From positions 372,001 to 436,000 of the forward strand of contig CP065955.1 in assembly GCA_016126655.1 (NCBI GenBank): 64,000 nucleotides of DNA. The letters run 5' to 3'. Positions 27,558 to 35,741 of the stretch are shown here, piece by piece. Below the pieces are notes generated by a model. That model was given only the letters and a program-made list of their open reading frames with translations. It was not told the origin of the DNA and did no database searches. This DNA comes from Aerococcaceae bacterium zg-1292 (lineage in GTDB: Bacteria; Bacillota; Bacilli; Lactobacillales; Aerococcaceae). Within the stretch, counting starts at the first letter, position 1. Each line of letters starts with the position of its first letter. The translations under genes were made by a program, and so were the position numbers.

Positions 27558-28709
27558 ATGCTAGTTAATTTAAGAGATATATTATCTGTTGCTGATAAAT
27601 ATAAGTATGCACAAGGGGCATTTAATATTAATTCAGTAACTCAAATTAAGGCTGCAATTGAGATTCATGAAGAATTACGAAGTCCAGCGTTATTACAAGG
27701 GGCGAATTTAGCAAATGGATTTATGGGTGGAAGAATTGATTTTCAAAATTGTACAATAGAGGAAAAAAGAATAGGAGCTAAAAATATTGGCGATGTAGTT
27801 AGAAGATATGCAGATAAAACAGATATTCCAATTGTTTTGCATTTAGATCACGGTAATGACTTCGAGGCTTGTGTTGCTGCAATTGACGGTGGATATACAA
27901 GTGTGATGATAGATGGTAGTCATTTGCCTTATGATGAAAATGTTGAATTAACGCGTGAAGTTGTGAAGTATGCCCATGCAAGAGGTGTTTCAGTTGAAGG
28001 TGAATTAGGTATCCTTGCAGGAGTTGAGGATGATGTATTTAGTGAGACAAGTACGTATACGCATCCTATGCAAGCTATCGATTTTTTTAAGAAAACAGAG
28101 GTAGATGCTTTAGCAATCAGTTATGGAACTATGCATGGGCCCAATAAGGGGAAAAATGCAAAAATTAGAAAAGAAATTCCAATCGCAATTAAAGAGTGTA
28201 TGCTTCATGAAAAGATTGATGGTTTTTTAGTTAGTCATGGTTCATCTACAGTGCCACAATACATCGTTGAAGAAATAAATCATTTAGGTGGAAATATTAC
28301 GGATGCTAGTGGGATTAGTGTATCGCAGTTAATTGAAGCATCAAAAAATGGTATCAATAAAATTAATGTTGATACTGATATCCGGCTAGCGACGACTCGA
28401 AATGTCAGAGAATTATTACAAAAAATGCCTTGCTTAAAAAATAATGGAATAATAAAACAAATTGATGATATTTTACAATCGAATTTATCAGTTTCTGATC
28501 CGAGATTGTATTTGTATCCAATTATGGATACGTTGATGTATGGTAATATTCCATCAGAAGAAGTTCAAATGATTATTCGAGCAGTTGAATTAGCAGTTAA
28601 AGAAGTAGTAGGAACATTAATCATTCAGTTTGGGAGTTTTGGTAAAGCTACTTTAGTACAGCAGAGAACACTGGATGAAATGGCAGAGTATTATAAGAAT
28701 CGAGTGTGA
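27558..28709 (+). CDS. Class II fructose-bisphosphate-aldolase family protein
   Basis: A 383-residue class II aldolase, about 90 residues longer than typical forms because of a C-terminal helical extension. Zinc ligands are His98 (LHLDHG), His193 (GTMHG) and His227 (VSHGSS); the catalytic Asp97 and the DHAP-phosphate strand NVDTDIRLA are kept. The region normally reading SHGAYKF is MHGPNKGK. It would cleave a ketose-1-phosphate into DHAP and an aldehyde. ATG 27558 is preceded by GAGGAGA; the frame starting at 27519 lacks a site. The next gene starts seven bases after its stop. Confidence 0.87.
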   Translation: MLVNLRDILSVADKYKYAQGAFNINSVTQIKAAIEIHEELRSPALLQGANLANGFMGGRIDFQNCTIEEKRIGAKNIGDVVRRYADKTDIPIVLHLDHGNDFEACVAAIDGGYTSVMIDGSHLPYDENVELTREVVKYAHARGVSVEGELGILAGVEDDVFSETSTYTHPMQAIDFFKKTEVDALAISYGTMHGPNKGKNAKIRKEIPIAIKECMLHEKIDGFLVSHGSSTVPQYIVEEINHLGGNITDASGISVSQLIEASKNGINKINVDTDIRLATTRNVRELLQKMPCLKNNGIIKQIDDILQSNLSVSDPRLYLYPIMDTLMYGNIPSEEVQMIIRAVELAVKEVVGTLIIQFGSFGKATLVQQRTLDEMAEYYKNRV

Positions 28710-28716
28710 TTAGATT

Positions 28717-29970
28717 ATGATTAAGTTTAATGCAAATTGGTTAGAAAAGGAAAATGAAATAGAATATCAAGAAGTATTAAATTCTAAGCAATATATTTTA
28801 AATGAGTTATATAATAAAGCAACAGAATTTAGTGATAGTTTGGGCTGGTTTGACACTGAAAAATGGGCAGATGATCTAAATTTGACTAAAATTGAAGCGA
28901 TAGCTAATCGTATTAAATCTGATGCAGAAGTGTTTATTATAATTGGTGTAGGAGGATCAAATAATGCAGCGCGCTCAGTTATTAAAGCGTTACAAACTGT
29001 GGGACCGACAATTTTGTATAGTGGAAATACATTGTCTGCACATTCAATTCAACAAGTGTTAAATATGATTGAGGGGAAATCAATTTATATTAATTGTATC
29101 GCTAAAAATTTTGAAACATTAGAACCTGGTTCTTCATTTAGAATATTTCGACAATATTTAGTGAAAAAATATGGAGAGAAAGAGGCAGCTAAACGTATTA
29201 TCACTACCGGAACAGTTGGAAGTTGTTTAGAAAAAATAAGTCATGAAAATGGCTATACTTTTACGGAGTTTCCTCAAGATGTGGGAGGAAGGTTTACCGC
29301 CCTTACAACTGTAGGTTTGTTACCGATGGCAGTTGCTGGAATTGATATTAGGCAATTGATATGTGGAGCAAGAGAGATGCAACTTCTATTGCAAAAAGAA
29401 ACTAATCAAAGTAATATCGCCTATCGCTATGCGGTTTATCGCTATTTACTAGCTTTAAAAGGGTATGCTGTTGAAGTGTTAGCTAGTTTTGAACCACAAT
29501 TTAGTTGGTTTAATAAATGGTGGCAACAATTATATGGTGAAAGTGAAGGGAAAAATGGCAAAGGTATTTTACCAATATATGCTGAATATTCAGAAGATTT
29601 ACATTCTTTAGGTCAATTTGTACAAGATGGCTCTCCCATACTTTTTGAAACATTTTTAGATGTTGAAATACCTGATGCTTCGTATCTATTTCAAGAAGAT
29701 AAAATTGATGATGGTTTTGATTATTTAAATGGAAGAGATATTTATGAGATTAATAAAATAGCATTTGAAGCAACTCTGGCAGCCCATTCTAAAAAGTTTC
29801 CTTGTGGGACTATTATTGTTGAGAGGATTGATGCAAAACATTTTGGGGAGTTGTTTTATTTCTTTGAATTTTCTTGTTATGTAAGTAGTTTGTTATTTGA
29901 AGTTAATCCATTTAATCAACCGGGAGTAGAAGCATATAAACAATTAATGTTTTCTAAGTTAATAGAGTAA
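28717..29970 (+). CDS. Phosphoglucose isomerase paralogue lacking phosphate-site residues
   Basis: A 417-residue PGI/SIS-domain protein, shorter than housekeeping PGI (about 450). Catalytic features are kept: GVGGS (77-81), VGGRFT (189-194), the base Glu in GESEGK (274-279), EDLHSLGQ (293-300) and the C-terminal PGVEAYK. The loop that binds the substrate phosphate, ISKSGTTTEP in Bacillus PGI, reads IAKNFETLEP (128-137), so the Ser/Thr ligands are mostly gone. It should isomerise an aldohexose whose C6 is not a phosphate. Divergence this marked argues against a simple spare PGI. Confidence 0.85.
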   Translation: MIKFNANWLEKENEIEYQEVLNSKQYILNELYNKATEFSDSLGWFDTEKWADDLNLTKIEAIANRIKSDAEVFIIIGVGGSNNAARSVIKALQTVGPTILYSGNTLSAHSIQQVLNMIEGKSIYINCIAKNFETLEPGSSFRIFRQYLVKKYGEKEAAKRIITTGTVGSCLEKISHENGYTFTEFPQDVGGRFTALTTVGLLPMAVAGIDIRQLICGAREMQLLLQKETNQSNIAYRYAVYRYLLALKGYAVEVLASFEPQFSWFNKWWQQLYGESEGKNGKGILPIYAEYSEDLHSLGQFVQDGSPILFETFLDVEIPDASYLFQEDKIDDGFDYLNGRDIYEINKIAFEATLAAHSKKFPCGTIIVERIDAKHFGELFYFFEFSCYVSSLLFEVNPFNQPGVEAYKQLMFSKLIE

Positions 29971-30137
29971 ACAAAATTTTAATCCGAGCGGATTGTGCGT
30001 AATAATGATATATATTAAGAGTAAGAAAGGATGAGATTTTTTTCTTTTGTAGAGATAGTTTGGTGTTTAGGTAATTACAAATAAATGTTATTTTTTCACC
30101 TAAGTTTAATTGTTATTGAATAGACAGGAGTTGAATT
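29971..30137. other. Gap inside the catabolic cluster
   Basis: A 167-base AT-rich spacer with no gene. AACAAAATTTTAATCCGAGC and later AT-rich sequence give no strong hairpin or promoter. Genes on both sides run in the same direction. Confidence 0.4.
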
Positions 30138-30983
30138 ATGAAACATATTCATTTGAATTTAAAGCGTTTTGACATTTTGCCTGAATTTGGTGGTGTTAAT
30201 CACCTTGTGAATCCTAAAGAGTGGGGAAGCTTCATCATTGAGAATTTAAATGATTTAATTTCCAGTTTAGGAAAATTAGAACAAGACGTCAATTTTACGG
30301 TATATTTACCAGAGGTCCATCTTTTGGGAGCGCTAGGTGCACAGAATGAGTATTTATCGATTGGTTGTCAGAGTATATATCGTGAAGATACATCCATTGG
30401 AGGAAATTTTGGTGCGTATACTACACATCGAACGGGAAATTCCATGAAACAAATTGGCGTGACTGCTACCATTATTGGTCATTTAGAAGAGCGTTTAGAT
30501 AAGAAAGGTGTTCTAGCTAATGCGGGTGTTTCAGATTTTTCAAGCATTGATAAATTATTAAATAAAGAATTATTATCAGCACAAAATGCGGGGCTAAATA
30601 TTTTATATTGTGTAGGAGAAACATTAGAGCAAAGGCATGAGTGGAAAACTATATTAAAAAAACAGTTAGATTTAGGATTGGAGAATGTTGAATTGTCAAA
30701 TGTCACGATTGCGTATGAACCAGTTTGGGCAATTGGACCAGGAAAAATCCCCCCTACTACTACGGAAGTTAAAGAAGTTGTGCAGTATATCAAAAAACTT
30801 TATCCAGAATTATCAGTAATTTATGGTGGTGGGTTAAAATTAGACAACGTCCAATCTTTAGCTGAAATTACTGAATTAGATGGTGGGTTAATTGCGTTAA
30901 CAAGATTTACAGAAGAAATTGGCTTTTATCCAGACGAGTATATTGAGATCGTTCGCTTATTCTTAAAAAATGCTAAGGAATAG
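30138..30983 (+). CDS. Triosephosphate isomerase paralogue lacking phosphate-gripping residues
   Basis: A 281-residue TIM-barrel protein. All four catalytic positions are kept: Asn7 and Lys9 (LNLKRF, usually GNWKMN), His115 (IIGHLEER, usually GHSERR), and Glu194 (IAYEPVWAIGPGK). The phosphate grip is changed: YGGSV is YGGGL (229-233), and the VGGASL turn is IALTRF (252-257), adding an arginine. An isomerase acting on a triose carrying a different group, or none, at C3 is the simplest reading. A housekeeping tpiA is expected elsewhere. Confidence 0.85.
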   Translation: MKHIHLNLKRFDILPEFGGVNHLVNPKEWGSFIIENLNDLISSLGKLEQDVNFTVYLPEVHLLGALGAQNEYLSIGCQSIYREDTSIGGNFGAYTTHRTGNSMKQIGVTATIIGHLEERLDKKGVLANAGVSDFSSIDKLLNKELLSAQNAGLNILYCVGETLEQRHEWKTILKKQLDLGLENVELSNVTIAYEPVWAIGPGKIPPTTTEVKEVVQYIKKLYPELSVIYGGGLKLDNVQSLAEITELDGGLIALTRFTEEIGFYPDEYIEIVRLFLKNAKE

Positions 30984-31004
30984 GAATATGAGAGGATTGA
31001 TTTT

Positions 31005-31790
31005 TTGAAAGTGGGTTTGATATATTTTATTATAATCATTATTTCCAATACTGTTGGAGCAGTTTCTGGAATGGGTGGTGGTGTTATCATCAAACCATTA
31101 CTTGATTTGATTGGAACTCACGATGTTGTAAGTATTTCTTTTTATTCATCTATCGCCGTTTTTATAATGTCAATTGTCTCAACCTATCGACAATTAAGAA
31201 ATGGAATCAAAATAAATATAAGATTAGTAATTTCTGTTTCTATAGGAGCTATTGTGGGCGGTGTGTTAGGTAATCGAGCATTTTCATTGTTATTGATTTT
31301 TTTTAATAACAAAGATATAGTACAAATGATACAGATTGTTATTATAACAATTACGTTATTTTTTTCTTTTTGTTATTCTAAATATAAGTTAGCTTCTTTT
31401 AAAGTACGAGGAAATATATGGTATTTCTTATGTGGAGTCGTGCTAGGCTTTCTTGCTAGTTTATTAGGTATAGGTGGAGGACCAATCAATGTTTCGTTAT
31501 TAATGTTATTATTTAGTACTCCAATTAAAGATGCAACGGTCTATTCGATATGTACTATATTCTTTTCGCAGTTATCAAAATTAAGCATGCTATTCCTTAA
31601 TAGACAATTCTTTAATTTTGATTTAACTATGTTGTATTATATTGCACCTGCTGCAATAATTGGTGGTTTTTTAGGCGCCTCGCTGAGTAAGTTTTTATCA
31701 TCTGAAAAAGTAGAATTAATTTTTCAAGTAGTTGTTTTAAGTGTAATTGCAATTAATGTTTACAATGGATATATGCTATTAGCAAAATAA
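31005..31790 (+). CDS. TauE/SafE family anion permease
   Basis: A 261-residue protein with about eight membrane segments in two repeats. Each repeat carries the family's glycine motif: GAVSGMGGGVIIKPLL (about 18-33) and FLASLLGIGGGPINV (about 148-162). TauE/SafE proteins move sulfur-containing or other organic anions such as sulfite, sulfolactate and sulfoacetate, and recur in sulfoglycolysis operons as product exporters. The start is TTG at 31005 behind GAGGATT. It sits between the isomerase and the LarA-like gene with short gaps, so it probably removes the end product. Confidence 0.85.
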   Translation: MKVGLIYFIIIIISNTVGAVSGMGGGVIIKPLLDLIGTHDVVSISFYSSIAVFIMSIVSTYRQLRNGIKINIRLVISVSIGAIVGGVLGNRAFSLLLIFFNNKDIVQMIQIVIITITLFFSFCYSKYKLASFKVRGNIWYFLCGVVLGFLASLLGIGGGPINVSLLMLLFSTPIKDATVYSICTIFFSQLSKLSMLFLNRQFFNFDLTMLYYIAPAAIIGGFLGASLSKFLSSEKVELIFQVVVLSVIAINVYNGYMLLAK

Positions 31791-31809
31791 TAATGAAAAG
31801 AGTGAAAAA

Positions 31810-33261
31810 ATGAAATTAAACTTTGAATATGGTCATGGAATTATGAGTGCTGAACTTCCCGATACTACAGATGTCTTTATACCGGGTGAAACGGTGCCAG
31901 ATCCTCCATTTATTCCTATAGAAAAATTGGAAGAAGAAACATTAAAATCACTAAGGAATCCGTTAGGCATGCCAGCGTTATCAGAGTTAGCTAAACAGGG
32001 TAGTAAAGTAACTATAATTTTTCCTGACCGAGTTAAAGGCGGAGAACAAGAAACTGCACATCGTAAGATTTCAATTAAGTTAATTTTACAAGAATTGTAT
32101 AGTGTAGGTGTGAAAAAAGAAGATATATTGTTAATTTGTTCAAATGGTTTACATCGAAAAAATACAGAAAAAGAAATTTTAGGTATATTAGGGCCAGAAC
32201 TTTTTTATGAATTTTCCACAAAAGGACAAATCATCAATCACGACAGTGAAGACTATGAAAATTTAATTGATTTAGGGAAAACAGCACAAGGCGATCCTGT
32301 TATTATGAATCGCTTTGTTTATGAAAGTGATGTGGCTATTTTAATAGGACATACACAAGGAAATCCTTATGGTGGATATTCTGGTGGATATAAACATTGT
32401 TCTACTGGAATTACGCATTGGAAATCGATTGCATCTCATCATGTACCGAAAGTAATGCATCGACCAGATTTTGTACCAGTAAGTAATAAATCTTTAATGC
32501 GACATAAATTTGATGAAATTGGTATGTATATGGAAGAACAAATGGGGAAAAAATTCTTCTGTTGTGATGCAATTTTAGATACAAAATCTCGTCAAATTCA
32601 AATTAATAGTGGGGCAGCTGCTGAGGTGCAAAGAGAATCTTGGAAGTTAGGGAATGTGCGTACATATGTTCCTTTTGCTGATAAAAAGTATGATGTTATT
32701 ATTTTTGGTGCCCCTCAATTCTTCCATTATGGGGATGGTATGGGAACGAATCCAATAATGTTAATGCAGGCAATTTCAGCTCAAGTGGTTCGTCATCGTA
32801 GAATAATGAGTGATAATTGTGTTTTTATTTGTGCCAGTACATGTAATGGATATTTTAATGAAAGTTTATGGCCATATACGAGAGAATTATATGATTTATT
32901 CCAAAAGGATAGTATGCAAACTTTACCTGATTTAAATCGATTAGGGGAATATTTTGCAACAAATGAAGAGTATATTAGGAAATATCGGTATGCAAATGCT
33001 TTTCATCCTTTCCATGGATTCAGCATGATTTCAAGTGCTCATTTAGCTGAAAAACATACATCAGCTATTTATATTGTAGGTGCAGAAATGCCTGGATATG
33101 CTAGAGGAATGGGAATGAAAACTCGAGCTACAATTGAGGAAGCATTGGAAGATGCAAAAAGAAAATTTGTCGGTAAAAACCCAAATATTTTGGCTTTACC
33201 ATTAGCTTTTAAAACAGCAGCAGTTCATTTAATGATGAAAAATGATACAGCGCCCCTTTAA
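31810..33261 (+). CDS. LarA-like nickel-pincer hydroxyacid racemase/epimerase
   Basis: A 483-residue member of the lactate-racemase (LarA/DUF2088) superfamily, which uses a nickel-pincer nucleotide to racemise or epimerise alpha-hydroxy acids. Expected catalytic residues are visible: His115 (NGLHRKN), His181 (IGHTQGN), Lys195 (YSGGYKH, the cofactor lysine), and His210/His211 (ASHHVP). Full length compared with LarA (about 420-430) plus some insertion. The larB, larC and larE cofactor genes are not in this window. It closes the catabolic cluster, so the natural substrate is probably a hydroxyacid derived from the sugar. Confidence 0.85.
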   Translation: MKLNFEYGHGIMSAELPDTTDVFIPGETVPDPPFIPIEKLEEETLKSLRNPLGMPALSELAKQGSKVTIIFPDRVKGGEQETAHRKISIKLILQELYSVGVKKEDILLICSNGLHRKNTEKEILGILGPELFYEFSTKGQIINHDSEDYENLIDLGKTAQGDPVIMNRFVYESDVAILIGHTQGNPYGGYSGGYKHCSTGITHWKSIASHHVPKVMHRPDFVPVSNKSLMRHKFDEIGMYMEEQMGKKFFCCDAILDTKSRQIQINSGAAAEVQRESWKLGNVRTYVPFADKKYDVIIFGAPQFFHYGDGMGTNPIMLMQAISAQVVRHRRIMSDNCVFICASTCNGYFNESLWPYTRELYDLFQKDSMQTLPDLNRLGEYFATNEEYIRKYRYANAFHPFHGFSMISSAHLAEKHTSAIYIVGAEMPGYARGMGMKTRATIEEALEDAKRKFVGKNPNILALPLAFKTAAVHLMMKNDTAPL

Positions 33262-33532
33262 AGTGGGAAAATTTTTAAAATTACATAAAATAGAAAGTGC
33301 AAATAAATATCAAACGCATTTTGGTCAGCAGAGAAATTTCAATACGAAGTGTGATAAGTTGGGAATAAAAGTGATTCGAATAAAAAATAGGATTAATCGT
33401 ATCTTTAAGTGATATTTTCATGAAATAGTGGATATTAGATATACTCGCATTTGGTATCTATTTAGTTAATTATATAATTTACGTTTTTTGATGTTTTTTG
33501 AAAAAATCTTTCTGAAAAAAATAAAGAGAAAA
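33262..33532. other. Intergenic region after the catabolic cluster
   Basis: No gene or strong terminator is visible. The sequence is AT-rich and marks the change back to core gene codon use. Confidence 0.4.
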
Positions 33533-33562
33533 TTGACATCGGCGGACTTTTTAATGTATAAT
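33533..33562 (+). promoter_or_regulatory. Promoter of DUF177-rpmF
   Basis: TTGACA (33533-33538) and TATAAT (33557-33562), both consensus, with an 18-base spacer, 28 bases upstream of the gene start. Confidence 0.75.
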
Positions 33563-33590
33563 AAGGACTGTCGTTTTAGAGGTGATAAAA

Positions 33591-34139
33591 ATGAAATGGA
33601 CGATTCGAAAACTACGTGAAAGTAAGCAAGAACTGTTATCATTTGATGAAGTATTGGATATAGCGGAGCAAGCGACTTTGCGAGAAGCTTCAATTATTCA
33701 TTTAGAACCCGTTCACGTATCAGGTTATTTTGTAGTTCGAGAACAAGATATCGTATTGCATTGCACAGCCAATGTAGTGATAACGTTGCCATCTACCCGG
33801 ACATTAGAACCGGTAGAGATGTCGATGAACGTACCGATTAAGGAACGTTACGTCTATCCAGAAAATGATGTAGATGCCAATGACTATGAGGAGATTACGC
33901 TCGTTCTTGAACACGATTATATCGACCTCGAACAGGCTGTTCTTGAATCAATTTTGTTGAATTTACCGCAACGCGTGGTAAGTGAGGCAGAAGAACAAGC
34001 AACATTACCTAAAGGTAATGATTGGGCAGTCTTAACCGAAGATGAATACCAGCAGCAACAACAAGCCACTAAACCTGAGGTAGACCCTCGTTTGGCTAAG
34101 TTGCAGTCCCTATTAAACGCAAATAATGATGCTGAGTAA
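33591..34139 (+). CDS. DUF177 (YceD) family protein
   Basis: A 182-residue protein whose gene precedes rpmF, the conserved position of the YceD/DUF177 family, linked to 23S rRNA or ribosome biogenesis. Strands such as VSGYFVVREQDIVLHCTANVVITLPSTRTLEPVEM fit the family; the bacterial Cys motif reads LHCT. The C-terminus ends DPRLAKLQSLL, as common. ATG 33591 has GAGGTG upstream; GTG 33582 overlaps that site. Confidence 0.85.
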   Translation: MKWTIRKLRESKQELLSFDEVLDIAEQATLREASIIHLEPVHVSGYFVVREQDIVLHCTANVVITLPSTRTLEPVEMSMNVPIKERYVYPENDVDANDYEEITLVLEHDYIDLEQAVLESILLNLPQRVVSEAEEQATLPKGNDWAVLTEDEYQQQQQATKPEVDPRLAKLQSLLNANNDAE

Positions 34140-34168
34140 GCTCAGTGAATTATCAGGAGGTGTAAAAC

Positions 34169-34345
34169 ATGGCAGTACCAAAACGTAAAACGTCTAAAGC
34201 AGCTAAAAGAAAACGTCGTACACACTTCAAATTAGAAGTACCAGGAATGAACGCTTGTTCTGAATGTGGTGAATTAAAATTAAGTCACCGTGTATGTTCA
34301 TCATGTGGTTTCTACGACGGCAAGTCAACTGAAAAAGGTGAATAA
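34169..34345 (+). CDS. rpmF: 50S ribosomal protein L32
   Basis: A 58-residue ribosomal protein starting [20 protein letters not shown]. It has an intact zinc ribbon: Cys30 and Cys33 (ACSECG), Cys43 and Cys46 (VCSSCG). Ribosome binding site CAGGAGGTG. Zinc-containing (C+) form. Confidence 0.96.
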   Translation: MAVPKRKTSKAAKRKRRTHFKLEVPGMNACSECGELKLSHRVCSSCGFYDGKSTEKGE

Positions 34346-34346
34346 A

Positions 34347-34380
34347 ACATGGTGAGAGCGCGGGTGCTCTGACTCAGACC
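34347..34380. repeat. Left-end fragment of the interspersed repeat
   Basis: aacatggtgagagcgcgggt followed by gctctgactcagacc matches the first third of the repeat family (acatggtgcgagcgagg, gctctggctcgaa). The hairpin part is absent. Confidence 0.6.
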
Positions 34381-34391
34381 AAAATAGTGAG

Positions 34392-34446
34392 TGGTTTAGA
34401 ACAGTGATTTTCTGGAGAGAAAGTTAGCTGTCTGAACCATTTTTTG
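34392..34446 (+). terminator. Terminator after rpmF
   Basis: TGGTTTAGAACAG (34392-34404) pairs imperfectly with CTGTCTGAACCA (34428-34439), followed by six T (34440-34445). Confidence 0.65.
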
Positions 34447-34472
34447 CTTTATAGAGAAAGGATGGAAATACA

Positions 34473-35354
34473 TTGTCGAATTACACAAAAGGTGTACTTT
34501 CAATACTGATGTCTGCATTTGGTTTTGCTTTAATGAATTTATTCATTCCTTTATCGGGTGCACTGCCAACGATACAAAAAAGTTTTTTTCGTAACTTAGT
34601 GGCATTATTCATTGCATTAATTGTTTTATGGCGAACAAATCGTAAGAAGCCGGTGCGTGAATTTCAAGAGGGTGAGTCGATTGCCTGGAAATGGTTATTT
34701 GTACGTTCGATTTTCGGCACCATTGGAATTTGGTGTAATTTTTACGCTATCGACCATTTATTTATTTCGGATGCTTCCGTATTAAACAAAATTTCGCCAT
34801 TTGCGACCTTGGTATTTTCCTATTTATTTTTAAAAGAGCCAATGAAGCGTGGACATTTAGTTGCTCTGTTTTTCGCATTTGTTGGGGTGTTACTCGTTGT
34901 CAAACCTACGTTAGCAAACACAGATTTTTTTCCGTATTTTATGGGGATTATAGGCGGTATCAGTTCAGGTGCAGCGTATACAACAATTCGTAAGTTAAAC
35001 AAAGAAAATGTAACGCCTGCTGTGACGATTGCCTTTTTCTCGCTGTTTTCGTGCGTGGCTAGTTTGCCGCAATTGATTTTATCATTTGAACCAATGTCGT
35101 TACGTTCAATGATGATGCTAGCATTAGTTGGTGGTATGGCAGCTATAGGACAATTTGGTATTACGATGGCGTATAAATTTGCTCCAGCGTCTCAAATTTC
35201 AGTGTTTGATTATACGATGATTATTTTTACAGGGATGTTAGGGTTCATCTTCTTGCACCAAGTACCGGATTACTATAGTATTATCGGTTATGCGATTATT
35301 ATATTTGCTGGATGGTTATCGTTTAAAGTCAATCAACAAAAGCTACCATCATAA
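34473..35354 (+). CDS. DMT superfamily (EamA) transporter
   Basis: A 293-residue protein with ten membrane helices arranged as two EamA repeats. The end of each repeat has the glutamate/proline loop: KISPFATLVFSYLFLKEPMKRGH and YTMIIFTGMLGFIFLHQVPDYYS. The family exports or imports metabolites such as amino acids or nucleotides; the substrate cannot be read. TTG start at 34473 behind AGAAAGGATGG. No partner gene. Confidence 0.82.
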   Translation: MSNYTKGVLSILMSAFGFALMNLFIPLSGALPTIQKSFFRNLVALFIALIVLWRTNRKKPVREFQEGESIAWKWLFVRSIFGTIGIWCNFYAIDHLFISDASVLNKISPFATLVFSYLFLKEPMKRGHLVALFFAFVGVLLVVKPTLANTDFFPYFMGIIGGISSGAAYTTIRKLNKENVTPAVTIAFFSLFSCVASLPQLILSFEPMSLRSMMMLALVGGMAAIGQFGITMAYKFAPASQISVFDYTMIIFTGMLGFIFLHQVPDYYSIIGYAIIIFAGWLSFKVNQQKLPS

Positions 35355-35443
35355 TTCATTTGTTGTCTAAAGTTATTTTTAGCTTCAATTTAGTTTGCCC
35401 GATTACGATAAAATGATAGAGACGCTAAAGAGTAGGTGAAATA

Positions 35444-35623
35444 ATGAAGACAACAAATTTTTTTCGTTTATTAGTAGTAACGAGCGTGATGATGGCAGTG
35501 ATAACCTTCGTTGCGACAACAGTGGTAGATAGTGTTGCGCGATATGCAGTGGCGTCGACATCGGCCTCACATCATCTATCAACGCCAGAGAAACAAGCAG
35601 TAAAAAAATATAAGAGAATATGA
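35444..35623 (+). CDS. Small single-pass membrane or secreted protein
   Basis: A 59-residue open frame with AGGTG seven bases before its ATG. MKTTNFFRLLVVTSVMMAVITFVATTVV is one signal-anchor segment, then a short polar tail (ASTSASHHLSTPEKQAVKKYKRI). No family recognised. Its last five codons and stop lie inside the left copy of the 134-bp target duplication, so the transposon did not truncate it. Confidence 0.55.
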   Translation: MKTTNFFRLLVVTSVMMAVITFVATTVVDSVARYAVASTSASHHLSTPEKQAVKKYKRI

Positions 35624-35741
35624 CTATTCGGTATGCTGTGACGATGATGTGAAAGAGAGTTACGCCTTATCAATCATAAAATGTTTAAGTTAACAAACAC
35701 TGCTTAATAACGTATAATAAACAAGAATGAATCTTATAAAA
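35608..35741 (+). repeat. 134-bp target-site duplication, left copy
   Basis: The 134 bases are identical to 37664-37797 and directly flank the IS at 35742-37663. They include the end of the 35444 gene and a promoter (35690-35718). Confidence 0.92.
35690..35718 (+). promoter_or_regulatory. Promoter, left duplicated copy (now faces the IS)
   Basis: TTAACA (35690-35695) and consensus TATAAT (35713-35718) with a 17-base spacer. In the duplicated state this copy points into the transposase gene, and an identical copy at 37746-37774 faces the ABC-F gene. Confidence 0.75.

Noticed and set aside
26289..30983. Normal housekeeping glycolysis operon
   Set aside because: PGI and TIM lack phosphate-binding residues, no gapA/pgk/eno are present, and transport and glycosidase genes share the operon.
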